In this document: positions 6,688 through 13,067 of the stretch, in pieces
How the letters are laid out: every line of letters starts with the position of its first letter
Position numbering within the stretch: position 1 is the stretch's first letter
Source: an uncultured Bacteroidales bacterium
GTDB taxonomy: Bacteria > Bacteroidota > Bacteroidia > Bacteroidales > F082
Length of the DNA: 37,760 nt
NCBI GenBank assembly: GCA_946184615.1
Contig: CAMHFN010000020.1
Coordinates: 1-37,760 of the forward strand
Direction of reading: 5' to 3'
Made by a program: the position numbers and the translations under genes
The notes under the pieces: generated by a model
Database searches by the model: none
What the model saw: only the letters and a program-made list of their open reading frames with translations
What the model was told of the DNA's origin: nothing

Positions 6688-7110
6688 ATGGCGAAAAGAT
6701 TCTTATACATTCCGGAAATCACCACAGAATTGGATGGGATGACAAAAAGCGAGCTTAGGAAATACATCCTTGAATATTATAAAAGGAACTTGAAAGGATT
6801 GGTAGTTGTTAACATTGATACAGGTATAACCGTCCATTTTTCAATGACTTCGGGAAGAAAGACTGCAATGGGTGAGGCAATGTACCAAATGAAGGCTGAA
6901 ATTGTAAGGATTCTGCCTGATCTGGTGAAATATGCCCTTTACAACAATTTTGGAAAGCCAAAAGATACCGAAAAACGTGATGTCATTGGCTATCTCAATT
7001 TCAAAGGACGATGTAGAATAAATGGAAAGACAGAGAACCTAAGGATTGCAATTCAATTCCAGAAACAGGCAAAGTTCTATTACAACATAGAGGTAAACGC
7101 CATAAAATAA
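6688..7110 (+). CDS. LPD3/BECR-type polyvalent-toxin domain protein, 140 aa
   Basis: Start fixed by the promoter just upstream; product begins MAKRFLYIPEITTELDGMTK. Core features are GITVHFSMTSGRKTAMGEAM (about residues 48-67), LPDLVKYALYNNFGKPKD and a closing beta region (YLNFKGRCRINGKTENLRIA, then KFYYNIEVN). This pattern matches, from memory, the LPD3/BECR-like domains found in phage polyvalent proteins and thought to be RNase-fold effectors. Here the domain stands alone. A convergent minus-strand RNA unit (7111-7238) runs into its 3' end, as for the genes at 8411 and 19505. Base composition is AT-richer than the primase gene. Catalytic activity is not certain. Confidence 0.6.
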   Translation: MAKRFLYIPEITTELDGMTKSELRKYILEYYKRNLKGLVVVNIDTGITVHFSMTSGRKTAMGEAMYQMKAEIVRILPDLVKYALYNNFGKPKDTEKRDVIGYLNFKGRCRINGKTENLRIAIQFQKQAKFYYNIEVNAIK

Positions 7111-7238
7111 AACAGGCGAAAACCTAAAGAGTCCTGGTTTACCGGTGTTCTCTCATCCCGATTTTCGCCCGTATAAGGAGTGGTTACTCTGAATCTTTCC
7201 TGGCAGCGAACCCCGCCTTGTACCAACCACCGAAGGAC
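7111..7238 (-). ncRNA. Structured RNA A, convergent to the 6688 gene
   Basis: Seen: a minus-strand -7 element TATATTTG (complement of 7243-7250). The 5' AGAGTCCT (7241-7234) is complementary to AGGACTCT near the 3' end (7135-7128), though the true start may trim the first bases. CGGTG/CACCG pair inside it. A 3' stem GGCGAAAA/TTTTCGCC (7169-7162 with 7122-7115) is followed by TGTTTTATTTT as a terminator-like end. No reading frame of useful length fits. The two stems interleave, so they are alternatives or a pseudoknot. Not matched to a known RNA family. Confidence 0.5.
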
Positions 7239-7242
7239 TCTG

Positions 7243-7270
7243 CAAATATAGACATTTTTTTGATTTTCAA
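7243..7270 (-). promoter_or_regulatory. Promoter of RNA A
   Basis: TATATTTG at 7250-7243 on the minus strand. A TTG-like -33 box (complement of CAA at 7268-7270) is 17 bases away, shorter than the 19-20 seen elsewhere in this window. Confidence 0.5.
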
Positions 7271-7480
7271 CGAAAAAACGCGAAAAATGACAAAAAATGA
7301 AAGAAAATGGCTGGAAAATGAAAAGAAAATGCGAGAAAATGACAGAAAATGAAAATAAAATCCAAAAAATGAAAAGAAAATTCAGGAAAATGAAAAGAAA
7401 ATTCAGGAAAATGAAAAAGAAATCGTGAAAATGACAAGAAAATCATAGAAAATCCAAAAACAAACCAAGAAAATCAAAAG
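7265..7480 (+). repeat. Helically phased A-tract region (about 215 bp)
   Basis: About 20 A-tracts of 4-6 bases, mostly in the context GAAAATGA or AGAAAATC, recur every 10-11 bases with purines almost exclusively on the plus strand. Two copies of AAAATGAAAAGAAAATTCAGG are adjacent (about 7366-7407). Short Lys-rich frames here are broken by stops, so it is not coding. Phased A-tracts predict strong intrinsic curvature; such segments are common at origins, partition sites and packaging sites. Confidence 0.7.
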
Positions 7481-7483
7481 AAA

Positions 7484-8077
7484 ATGGAAGAAAAAAAAGA
7501 GAAAAGACAGGAACATCGGAAAAATGCGCTGACCATCGGGATCGGCAACCCCGATACAGCCGAGCGTTTCCTGGCCATGAAGACAAAGACCTATGCCGCG
7601 ACATACGAGGAAATAGTAAAACTCCTCCTCGACGCTTATGACAGTTCCGGTGTCGGTACCGACAACTCCGAAGTGATTGCCAATCTACAGCAGCGCATCG
7701 AGGAACTCGAGCAGGACAACCTTGGATATCGCTCCGAAGAGGACAATTACAAGCACCAGATCGGCGATCTCCAGGCGAAGCTGGATGCCGCCGTCAAGCA
7801 GGCCAACGAGAACGCCGAAAGCGGACTTGGCAAGCAGCTCCAGCTGGATGAACTACGGCAGCGCACCGACGGCGCCATCATCATCAAGCCCAACCCGGTC
7901 GTGGCCCACTTCCTGAACGAGATGGCCGCCAATACCGGATCCACCCCGGAGAGGATCCTTGAGGAACTCTTCCTGGCAGACCTTCAGAACCCTCGATCCA
8001 ACAACCTGCCCTACACCGTCACCACCCGCGATATCAGAAGTGTGATGAGAGAACTGCAAAAAGAAGAGGAGGAGTGA
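7484..8077 (+). CDS. Coiled-coil, possibly DNA-binding protein, 197 aa
   Basis: Begins MEEKKEKRQEHRKNALTIGI; a basic N-terminus is followed by NALTIGIGNPDTAERFLAMK and a helix (EEIVKLLLDAY), which is compatible with a ribbon-helix-helix-like fold. Residues about 65-120 form a coiled coil (LQQRIEELEQDNLGYRSEED). The C-terminal third (IIIKPNPVVAHFLNEMAANT) is another helical domain. It lies directly downstream of the phased A-tracts and may bind them, like a partition or nucleoid-type protein. That link is inference; I do not recognise the family. Confidence 0.6.
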   Translation: MEEKKEKRQEHRKNALTIGIGNPDTAERFLAMKTKTYAATYEEIVKLLLDAYDSSGVGTDNSEVIANLQQRIEELEQDNLGYRSEEDNYKHQIGDLQAKLDAAVKQANENAESGLGKQLQLDELRQRTDGAIIIKPNPVVAHFLNEMAANTGSTPERILEELFLADLQNPRSNNLPYTVTTRDIRSVMRELQKEEEE

Positions 8078-8079
8078 CC

Positions 8080-8394
8080 ATGAACGAACCGAAAGCCAAA
8101 AACGACAACAGGATCCGGTCTGCGGGAATCCGCATGGCCTTGAAGCTGCTGCCCGATGACCTGCTGGCATCCGCGCCAGCCCATCTCGAAAAGTACCTCA
8201 ACGACAGGCTTGCCAAGGTGGAACTCGAACCAGACGAGGAAGGCACCGCGTTCCTGATCGCACCAAAGGCCGACGGCACCTTGGTCGTCATCACGGCCAC
8301 CTTCGACAAAGACGACACCGTCCGCCGGGTGGTGGAGAAAACGGATCTGTCAAAGATATTCAAGCAGTTGCTTGACAATTTGAAGGAACTGTAA
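8080..8394 (+). CDS. Hypothetical protein, 104 aa
   Basis: The ATG at 8080 follows GGAGG (8069-8073) with good spacing; a GTG at 8074 overlapping the previous stop is the alternative. Product begins MNEPKAKNDNRIRSAGIRMA, soluble, alpha/beta, with LEPDEEGTAFLIAPKADGTL and a C-terminal Lys-rich helix. It is coupled to the coiled-coil gene before it. Function unknown. Confidence 0.6.
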   Translation: MNEPKAKNDNRIRSAGIRMALKLLPDDLLASAPAHLEKYLNDRLAKVELEPDEEGTAFLIAPKADGTLVVITATFDKDDTVRRVVEKTDLSKIFKQLLDNLKEL

Positions 8395-8410
8395 ACCAAA
8401 AACCAGATAT

Positions 8411-8857
8411 ATGGAAAAGCCAATCATCTATTCCCAGTTTAAAGGGAAACCTAAAGAAGCTTTGCTTCATCTTTGCAAAACCCAAAAAGGAGAATGTCCT
8501 GATGCCTTCTACCGTAAAGATATAGGGTATGTTGATTTTGTTTGGGGCAAACCCAATGACAAAAACGGGAAGGGTGGATTTGGCCTCTCGCATATCCTTA
8601 CTGATCACAGCGATGAGATCAAGGATTTCAACATTGATCCCATAGACTTTATCCTTCTTGTTTTGAATTTCGGGAAACTCAACACATCTGGGAAAAAAAA
8701 CCGAATCTATCTCGAAGGAAAGGATTTCCGACTGATTGTTACCACTGAATGGTTGGGAGCCGAAAGGAATCTTCTTCTCACAGCCTTTGATCTCCGTCCA
8801 ATCTCACGAAAAAATCCCAAAAGAGCGAAGGAAATGAATAAAGCCTCTAAAAGGTAG
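8411..8857 (+). CDS. PBECR-type (barnase/EndoU/colicin E5-like) nuclease, 148 aa
   Basis: Begins MEKPIIYSQFKGKPKEALLH. Key stretch: AFYRKDIGYVDFVWGKPND, then GKGGFGLSHILTDHSDEI (His near 82 and 87), NRIYLEGKDFRLIVTTEW and a closing RNLLLTAFDL. The order 'D-I-G-x-V/I-D-x-V-W-G ... GxGLxHI ... H ... LLTAF/Y' is that of phage BECR-fold nucleases described in polyvalent proteins, probably RNases. The stop codon lies inside a bidirectional terminator (8840-8864) shared with the convergent RNA C. It is a stand-alone domain with no adjacent immunity protein gene. Confidence 0.7.
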   Translation: MEKPIIYSQFKGKPKEALLHLCKTQKGECPDAFYRKDIGYVDFVWGKPNDKNGKGGFGLSHILTDHSDEIKDFNIDPIDFILLVLNFGKLNTSGKKNRIYLEGKDFRLIVTTEWLGAERNLLLTAFDLRPISRKNPKRAKEMNKASKR

Positions 8858-8940
8858 AGGCTTTATCGTTTCGTTATCTCCGCAACAATACTCGTAGGAA
8901 CGATTTTACAGCCGACCCTGTTTATCGGCCAACGAATAAC
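8838..8940 (-). ncRNA. Structured RNA C, convergent to the PBECR gene
   Basis: The minus-strand -7 element TAGTTTTG (8952-8945) is followed by a body of about 75 nt and a terminator hairpin AAAGCCTCTA/TAGAGGCTTT (8864-8840). 5' TTATTCGTT (8939-8931) pairs with AACGATAA (8870-8863) with one bulged base, so the ends close on each other. Internal hairpins are GCCGA/TCGGC and TCGT/ACGA. No reading frame is supported. The 3' end is antisense to the last codons of the nuclease gene. Confidence 0.5.
8840..8864. terminator. Bidirectional terminator at the PBECR 3' end
   Basis: AAAGCCTCTA-AAAGG-TAGAGGCTTT, with A- and T-rich flanks on both sides. The left arm and loop are the last codons of the nuclease gene, with the stop at 8855-8857. 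Confidence 0.8.
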
Positions 8941-8944
8941 ATTG

Positions 8945-8973
8945 CAAAACTACAAAACTTTTTGAAAACCAAA
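8945..8973 (-). promoter_or_regulatory. Promoter of RNA C
   Basis: TAGTTTTG at 8952-8945 (minus), with TTTG (complement of 8970-8973) 17 bases upstream. It lies in the leader of the 8984 gene, so the two transcripts diverge here. Confidence 0.45.
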
Positions 8974-8983
8974 CACAAAAACC

Positions 8984-9580
8984 ATGGAAAATATTTTCGG
9001 AAAAAACCAAGAGAATGAGGGTGCCGTGAGTCTTGAGGAACTGGAGAATGCCTTCAGGAAACCTACCCAGCGCCAGGACTATTACGAACAAGCTTCGCCA
9101 CAGCCCTCGGAAACGAGCCTGGGAAAACTCGCCGATCCTGACGGCAGCGCCCAGTCGGACATCATGCCTGTCGTGGATGAACCGATATCTCCGGAGAAGG
9201 CCAAGCGCACAGGAGAGCGCATCGCCCGCCTGATCGATACCGGCATCGACTTCGCCCTGTCGAACTTCGTGGCCCACAACGGGCAGAACTACCGGGCCGA
9301 CGAGCGCGACCTTCAGGACATCGCCGACGCCTGGGGAGAGGTGAGCGAGGAACATAACTGGAAACTGGGTCCCGAATGGACGCTGGCAATCTTATATATT
9401 ATGGTGTACGGACCGCTGGTGAAACAGGCCGTCACCGACCGCCGCCTGGCCGCCATCGAAGAGGAACAACGCTCCATGAAAGACAGGATCGCGGCACTTG
9501 AGAACCAAAAACCGGAAAGCGATGGAAACGAGACTCCTAAACCAACCTCCTTCAGCACAGTGCCCAGCGCGTCCGAATGA
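8984..9580 (+). CDS. Membrane-associated phage protein of unknown role, 198 aa
   Basis: Begins MENIFGKNQENEGAVSLEEL; a disordered acidic N-terminus (1-70), then a helical domain (EKAKRTGERIARLIDTGIDF), one probable membrane helix (WTLAILYIMVYGPLVKQAV) and a coiled coil (LAAIEEEQRSMKDRIAALEN). It overlaps the ATPase gene by 59 bases in another frame, so the two are co-expressed. It may be a scaffold or assembly partner of the ATPase at a viral membrane; that is inference. Confidence 0.6.
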   Translation: MENIFGKNQENEGAVSLEELENAFRKPTQRQDYYEQASPQPSETSLGKLADPDGSAQSDIMPVVDEPISPEKAKRTGERIARLIDTGIDFALSNFVAHNGQNYRADERDLQDIADAWGEVSEEHNWKLGPEWTLAILYIMVYGPLVKQAVTDRRLAAIEEEQRSMKDRIAALENQKPESDGNETPKPTSFSTVPSASE

Positions 9581-10145
9581 TGATCCTCGCGAGGTGTTCA
9601 AGCTGGTGTTCGTCGGCAAGCCAGGCACTGGAAAGACCACCGTCATCCGCAAGCTGGTTCGTAAGGCCCTGGAGGCGGGGCGCAGGGTGCTGGTGGTGAC
9701 GCCGCACGAGAACGAATGGACCGACATCCCGGTGGTGCATCCTCGCTTCCCGCAGCGCATAGCGACCTATAGGGGAGGGCGGCGCATCGTCGTTCGCGAG
9801 CTCGAACAGGCCCGGGAGGTGTGCCGCCTCTTCAAGCATGGCCTCCTGGTGTTCGACGACTGCCGGGTGTATGTCCCCGACGCTCCCGATCCAGAGATAC
9901 GCGCCATGCTGATCAGCTGCCGGCAGAACGACGTCGACTTCATTGCAGTCGGCCACGGCTTCACCACCATACCGCCGCTGTTCTTCACCTACGCTACCCA
10001 CTTCGCCGTGTTCGCCACCACCGACGAAGTGCGCCGCCGTAAGAACTGCGTGATGGACTTTCCCCGTGTCGAGGCGACCGTACACCGCGTGAACCAGAAA
10101 GCCATAGATGAACATCATTATTATGAGATTATAAAAAATGAATGA
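9522..10145 (+). CDS. P-loop ATPase, candidate genome-packaging ATPase, 207 aa
   Basis: The ATG at 9522 (METRLLNQPPSAQC) is preferred over the upstream TTG at 9498. Walker A is VGKPGTGKTT (31-40), Walker B GLLVFDDC (107-114), followed by ISCRQNDVDFIAVGHGFTTI, which resembles the sensor strand and arginine region of FtsK/HerA-like packaging ATPases (A32, PRD1 P9, PM2 P2 types) and of Zot-like proteins. The small size (about 200 residues) fits tailless-phage packaging ATPases and not tailed-phage large terminases, which also need a nuclease domain; none is present. It sits just upstream of the candidate capsid and membrane genes. An inovirus Zot-like role is the main alternative. Confidence 0.65.
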   Translation: METRLLNQPPSAQCPARPNDDPREVFKLVFVGKPGTGKTTVIRKLVRKALEAGRRVLVVTPHENEWTDIPVVHPRFPQRIATYRGGRRIVVRELEQAREVCRLFKHGLLVFDDCRVYVPDAPDPEIRAMLISCRQNDVDFIAVGHGFTTIPPLFFTYATHFAVFATTDEVRRRKNCVMDFPRVEATVHRVNQKAIDEHHYYEIIKNE

Positions 10146-10314
10146 ACGCACCATATACCAATCCATGAGCCTTGGACAGCTTGCCGCCCGGTGGAACGTG
10201 TCAGTTCGCACCGTGCGCAGGTGGATACATCCGTTCAGGGAGGAACTCGGACCCATCCAAGGCAAGCTGCTCACGCCAAGGCAGGTGAAGATTGTGCTGG
10301 ACCATCTGGAATAA
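10138..10314 (+). CDS. Small helix-turn-helix protein, 58 aa
   Basis: Begins MNERTIYQSMSLGQLAARWN; the segment SLGQLAARWNVSVRTVRRWI is a clear HTH, followed by LTPRQVKIVLDHL, as in small DNA-binding proteins of excisionase/DUF4248 type in Bacteroidota. It overlaps the ATPase stop by eight bases. A seven-unit 10-bp repeat array begins at its stop codon and leads to the late promoter, so it may be the late-gene activator or autoregulator. The excisionase role is an alternative. Confidence 0.65.
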   Translation: MNERTIYQSMSLGQLAARWNVSVRTVRRWIHPFREELGPIQGKLLTPRQVKIVLDHLE

Positions 10315-10387
10315 TCCTGCATCATCCTGCATGATTTGATATAATTCGGCATTATCCGACATCATAGTGCATGATGCGGACAGTGCC
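10308..10387 (+). promoter_or_regulatory. 10-bp operator array upstream of the late promoter
   Basis: Units of consensus KGCATNATCC start at 10308, 10318, 10328, 10338, 10348, 10358 and 10368, exactly one helical turn apart (examples TGCATCATCC, GGCATTATCC). A degenerate unit follows at 10378. All are in the same orientation. This is typical of cooperative regulator binding along one DNA face. Confidence 0.75.
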
Positions 10388-10401
10388 GTTTTTCGTTGAG
10401 C

Positions 10402-10409
10402 TACCTTTG
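10402..10409 (+). promoter_or_regulatory. -7 element of the late promoter (no -33 box)
   Basis: TACCTTTG at 10402-10409. The -33 position (about 10380-10382) has no TTG; the last repeat of the array lies there, suggesting activator dependence. The first late gene starts at 10458. Confidence 0.65.
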
Positions 10410-10457
10410 CCTCCTATATCAACTTATTCACTAACCAAAAACCAAAATCGTGAAACT

Positions 10458-10583
10458 ATGGAAAAGATCTTAAAGAATGACAAGATCATGGGCCTGGTGA
10501 GCATCGCCACGCTGGCCATCGTGGCCATTGTCCTTGTTTACAAGCCATGGAAGGCAAAGAAAGACGCCGAAGCAGGCATGTAA
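10458..10583 (+). CDS. Single-pass membrane mini-protein, 41 aa
   Basis: The ATG at 10458 (MEKILKNDKIMGLVSIATLA) was chosen because upstream in-frame starts precede the promoter. One membrane helix (about 11-30) is followed by a basic tail (KPWKAKKDAEAGM). First gene of the late operon. The AAGGAGG of the next gene overlaps its stop. Small virion membrane proteins of this type are usual in PRD1- and PM2-like phages; identity unknown. Confidence 0.6.
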   Translation: MEKILKNDKIMGLVSIATLAIVAIVLVYKPWKAKKDAEAGM

Positions 10584-10596
10584 GGAGGGCTGTGCT

Positions 10597-10986
10597 ATGA
10601 AAATGAACAAGAAGACCGTTATCATCATCCTCGTCATCATCGTGGCCGGTTTCCTCATCTGGCGGAATCGAAAGGGAACCCCTGTGTATGGCACCGATGC
10701 TTCGGCTCTTTCGGAACCTTCGGATTCGCCGAATACGAGCCTCGACTACATCTTGTCGCACGTCGAACTCAACTCTGTCGAGAGGGAAAAGATTGACCGT
10801 GTCAGACAGAAATTAACTCCGGGTACCGCATTTTATCAGAATATCCAAGCTAAAGCCTACAAAAACGGCTTAAGCTTTGACCAGCAGATGGTATGCGATG
10901 CCATGTGGCAACTCTACAAAATCGACAACAGGATTGACTTCGACGAATATTATCGTGTTGTCAAAGAAGTGAAAAAACTATCATAA
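10597..10986 (+). CDS. N-terminally anchored membrane protein, 129 aa
   Basis: A good Shine-Dalgarno AAGGAGG (10582-10588) precedes the ATG at 10597. Residues about 7-22 (TVIIILVIIVAGFLIW) form a membrane helix followed by RNRKG, then a soluble C-terminal domain of about 100 residues, mainly helical (SFDQQMVCDAMWQLYKI). It resembles the 14726 product in layout: anchor plus a small helical domain. Sits directly before the candidate capsid gene. Function unknown. Confidence 0.6.
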   Translation: MKMNKKTVIIILVIIVAGFLIWRNRKGTPVYGTDASALSEPSDSPNTSLDYILSHVELNSVEREKIDRVRQKLTPGTAFYQNIQAKAYKNGLSFDQQMVCDAMWQLYKIDNRIDFDEYYRVVKEVKKLS

Positions 10987-11002
10987 ACCAAAAAACAGAA
11001 AC

Positions 11003-11587
11003 ATGAATAAATTAGTAAGAGAGGCAATGAGATCCTCGGCAACGTTCAATATCTCAAACAATTCTGGTGCTGCAAAGAAACTCGCATTTTTGCCTGGTGT
11101 CTATTCCAGCATCAAAAACACAACGGATGGTACCAGCAAAGAGACCACCGTGTCGTTCAGTGACCCATCCAACCTCGTCAATGCTGGCTACAACTGTGAC
11201 CAGGTGGCAGACGACTACAACGCTGGAGACACTGGTGCTTACGTTGTTGTCACTGGTGCCAACCGAGTGAAGTTCCGCGATTTTACCAACACCGTACAAC
11301 GTGTCGGTATCCGCGTTAACAAGATCGTCATCCAAAACAAGGCCACCGGTGCCGCTGCAAATGACATTTTCGATCAGGAAATTGAATTTGCGCAAACGGC
11401 GATTGGAAGCAAAGGTGCCATGGCATTCCTCAACCTCCAAGAATTTGTGAGCGTGAATGCGTATGATCGCAGCAAGATTGAAATCGACTTGTCTGGTCGC
11501 GAGATTGATCTGATGCCTGACATTTACATGGCCATGAACATTCCGAACGGGGCGAGCTTCTCGATCCAATTCTGTTTCGAGGCTTGA
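11003..11587 (+). CDS. Candidate major capsid protein, 194 aa
   Basis: Begins MNKLVREAMRSSATFNISNN; no membrane segment, no Cys until the end (SIQFCFEA), predicted beta-rich with many Thr, Val, Asn and short hydrophobic strands (YVVVTGANRVKFRDFTNTVQ, IRVNKIVIQN, KIEIDLSGREIDLM). Evidence for a capsid role: it is the only medium-sized soluble beta protein in the late operon. It lies downstream of the ATPase and between membrane-protein genes, and it is followed at once by a strong terminator, as expected for a very abundant product. The length suits a single jelly-roll and is short for a double jelly-roll (usually over 250). No family match by eye. Confidence 0.45.
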   Translation: MNKLVREAMRSSATFNISNNSGAAKKLAFLPGVYSSIKNTTDGTSKETTVSFSDPSNLVNAGYNCDQVADDYNAGDTGAYVVVTGANRVKFRDFTNTVQRVGIRVNKIVIQNKATGAAANDIFDQEIEFAQTAIGSKGAMAFLNLQEFVSVNAYDRSKIEIDLSGREIDLMPDIYMAMNIPNGASFSIQFCFEA

Positions 11588-11619
11588 TTCAAAAAAAAGG
11601 TTAAGTAATGTTTTTCATG

Positions 11620-11654
11620 AAAGGCGGGCCTGAGAGAATCTCGCCCGCCTTTCT
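11620..11654 (+). terminator. Strong terminator after the candidate capsid gene
   Basis: AAGGCGGGC (11621-11629) pairs with GCCCGCCTT (11643-11651), followed by T-rich sequence. It is placed inside the late region, so downstream genes depend on read-through or a second promoter I cannot place. Confidence 0.85.
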
Positions 11655-11680
11655 TCATCTGAACCCAAAAATCAGGAACA

Positions 11681-12028
11681 ATGAAAGGAAAAAAACCATA
11701 CGCTATGACCAAGGACCGTTACAGCAACTACGATCCCACACTTATCGGTCCGCCATCCATCGACGATGTCAACCCGACGCTGCCGGGAGGGAGCTCCTAC
11801 ACCGACCCTAGCGGATCATCGGGCTCCTGGTTCGACTGGAATTCGTTCAACCAAAGCCTTGGTACTGTCTCCAACCTCATTTCCAATCTGTTTAGTCCGA
11901 GTTGGAAATGGCAGAACCAGACCAATTCTCAATTGTATCAACAAGAAAAGCGCACCAACACCATCCTTTGGGTCGTCATTGGCTTGATTCTAGCCCTTGG
12001 TGTGGTACTGCTGATCAGAAAACGATAA
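11681..12028 (+). CDS. C-terminally anchored membrane protein, 115 aa
   Basis: Begins MKGKKPYAMTKDRYSNYDPT (an alternative start is the ATG at 11705). A Pro/Ser/Gly-rich N-terminal half with GSSGSWFDWNSFNQS is followed by a single membrane helix near the end (TILWVVIGLILALGVVLLI) and RKR. The soluble part ahead of a C-terminal anchor may contact capsid or DNA. Function unknown. Confidence 0.6.
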   Translation: MKGKKPYAMTKDRYSNYDPTLIGPPSIDDVNPTLPGGSSYTDPSGSSGSWFDWNSFNQSLGTVSNLISNLFSPSWKWQNQTNSQLYQQEKRTNTILWVVIGLILALGVVLLIRKR

Positions 12029-12032
12029 AACC

Positions 12033-12812
12033 ATGATGATACCTTATAGCAAAAGAAAAAGATACAGCAATGATGAAGTGACCGGAAGTGCCTCCACTAG
12101 AACACCATCGGGAACTGGAAGCACCAATGGCAGGATTCCTACGGGCACGGGAAGTGGCAGTGGAAGTGGCAGAACCCCTACGGGCACGGGAAGGTGGCTT
12201 GGCAGAATTCCTACGGGCACGGGAAGTGGCAGTGGAAGTGGAAGTGGCAGAACCCCTACGGGCACGGTTGGGAATACCGGAAGAGTATACTCCGTAACCG
12301 CCAGACCAAACGACAAGAAAATGGGGTCGGTAAAAGTTACCGTCATGAGCCTACCTCAGGAATCCCCTGTAAACACCGTCAGCAAAGTCGAAAGGTATAG
12401 TAACGCCATGGCGACACCCACTGAAAAAGGCGGATACAAATATGGCACGGTGCTTCAGTTGGAAGCCAAAAGCAACGAAGGCTACCGATTTGTCCGTTGG
12501 AATGACGGCGTTACATCACCCGTTCGTATTTTGCGTGTCACTGCCACTGCCTCGTATGAAGCCATTTTCTCTAAGAAGAAAACAGCCCTTCCGGTGATCG
12601 GTGGCAACTACGACCCTAACGGTCAAGAAGATGTCATAGAAGATGTCGGAGATATTCCCGGTACAGGTGGTGCTGGAACCCAAGAGCGTGAAGATCTTTC
12701 CCCTGTTGATGGGGCTGGAGGCAAACTTGGAGTTGTTGACATGCTAAAGAAGTGGTGGTGGGCCGTCGCCATCTTAGCATTAATGCTTTATGACATGAAA
12801 GGAGGCAAATGA
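12033..12812 (+). CDS. Gly/Ser-repeat, InlB-B-repeat-like membrane protein, 259 aa
   Basis: Residues about 20-85 are a low-complexity tandem repeat of RTPTGTGSGSG type. Residues about 88-180 form a divergent InlB B-repeat-like beta domain (GTVLQLEAKSNEGYRFVRWN, then TATASYEAIF). After an acidic linker there is one C-terminal membrane helix (WWWAVAILALMLY) with a basic end. Such repeats usually act as surface-exposed stalks or adhesion modules. On a virion this could be a vertex or spike component anchored in the membrane. It overlaps the next gene's start by ATGATG. Confidence 0.6.
   Translation: MMIPYSKRKRYSNDEVTGSASTRTPSGTGSTNGRIPTGTGSGSGSGRTPTGTGRWLGRIPTGTGSGSGSGSGRTPTGTVGNTGRVYSVTARPNDKKMGSVKVTVMSLPQESPVNTVSKVERYSNAMATPTEKGGYKYGTVLQLEAKSNEGYRFVRWNDGVTSPVRILRVTATASYEAIFSKKKTALPVIGGNYDPNGQEDVIEDVGDIPGTGGAGTQEREDLSPVDGAGGKLGVVDMLKKWWWAVAILALMLYDMKGGK
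12104..12270 (+). repeat. Tandem repeat encoding the Gly/Ser stalk
   Basis: The unit CCTACGGGCACGGGAAGTGG and shorter GGAAGTGGCAGT blocks recur four times with variable numbers of GGAAGTGG. This is likely to vary in copy number by slippage, which would change stalk length. Confidence 0.8.
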
Positions 12813-13051
12813 TGTACGGTAAAGGTGTGCTTTTCCGACAAGAAAGGGACAATGCCATTGACGATATCAGTGAAGTGGAGGCTGCTGTCGACGACATCCT
12901 CAATTCACAATCTGTTGAAGAAAGCGATGGCGAACAGGCTCCAGACGCTACCATGGTGCTGATCATCCGTGAATACCTGCATCGTATCAGGATCCTTACT
13001 TGGGCCGTTGTCGTGATTGCTATTGTATTGATATTGAAAGAGTCGAAATGA
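12809..13051 (+). CDS. C-terminally anchored membrane protein, 80 aa
   Basis: Starts at ATG 12809 or 12812, overlapping the previous stop. An acidic N-terminal half (AIDDISEVEAAVDDILNSQS) is followed by a membrane helix (about 60-75, ILTWAVVVIAIVLIL) and KESK. Same plan as 11681 and 13068. Function unknown. Confidence 0.6.
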   Translation: MMYGKGVLFRQERDNAIDDISEVEAAVDDILNSQSVEESDGEQAPDATMVLIIREYLHRIRILTWAVVVIAIVLILKESK

Positions 13052-13067
13052 CAAAAATACGAAAAAA

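Noticed and set aside
7288..7440. Lys-rich short frames in the A-tract field
   Set aside because: Several ATG-led Lys/Asn/Glu frames exist but are all broken by stops after about 20 codons; the 10-11 bp period does not keep frame.
9522..10145. Filamentous phage (Zot) interpretation
   Set aside because: The ATPase could be Zot-like, but it lacks a membrane helix, no small coat protein with signal peptide or pIII/rolling-circle Rep gene is seen, and the element has a large primase-helicase and a murein hydrolase.
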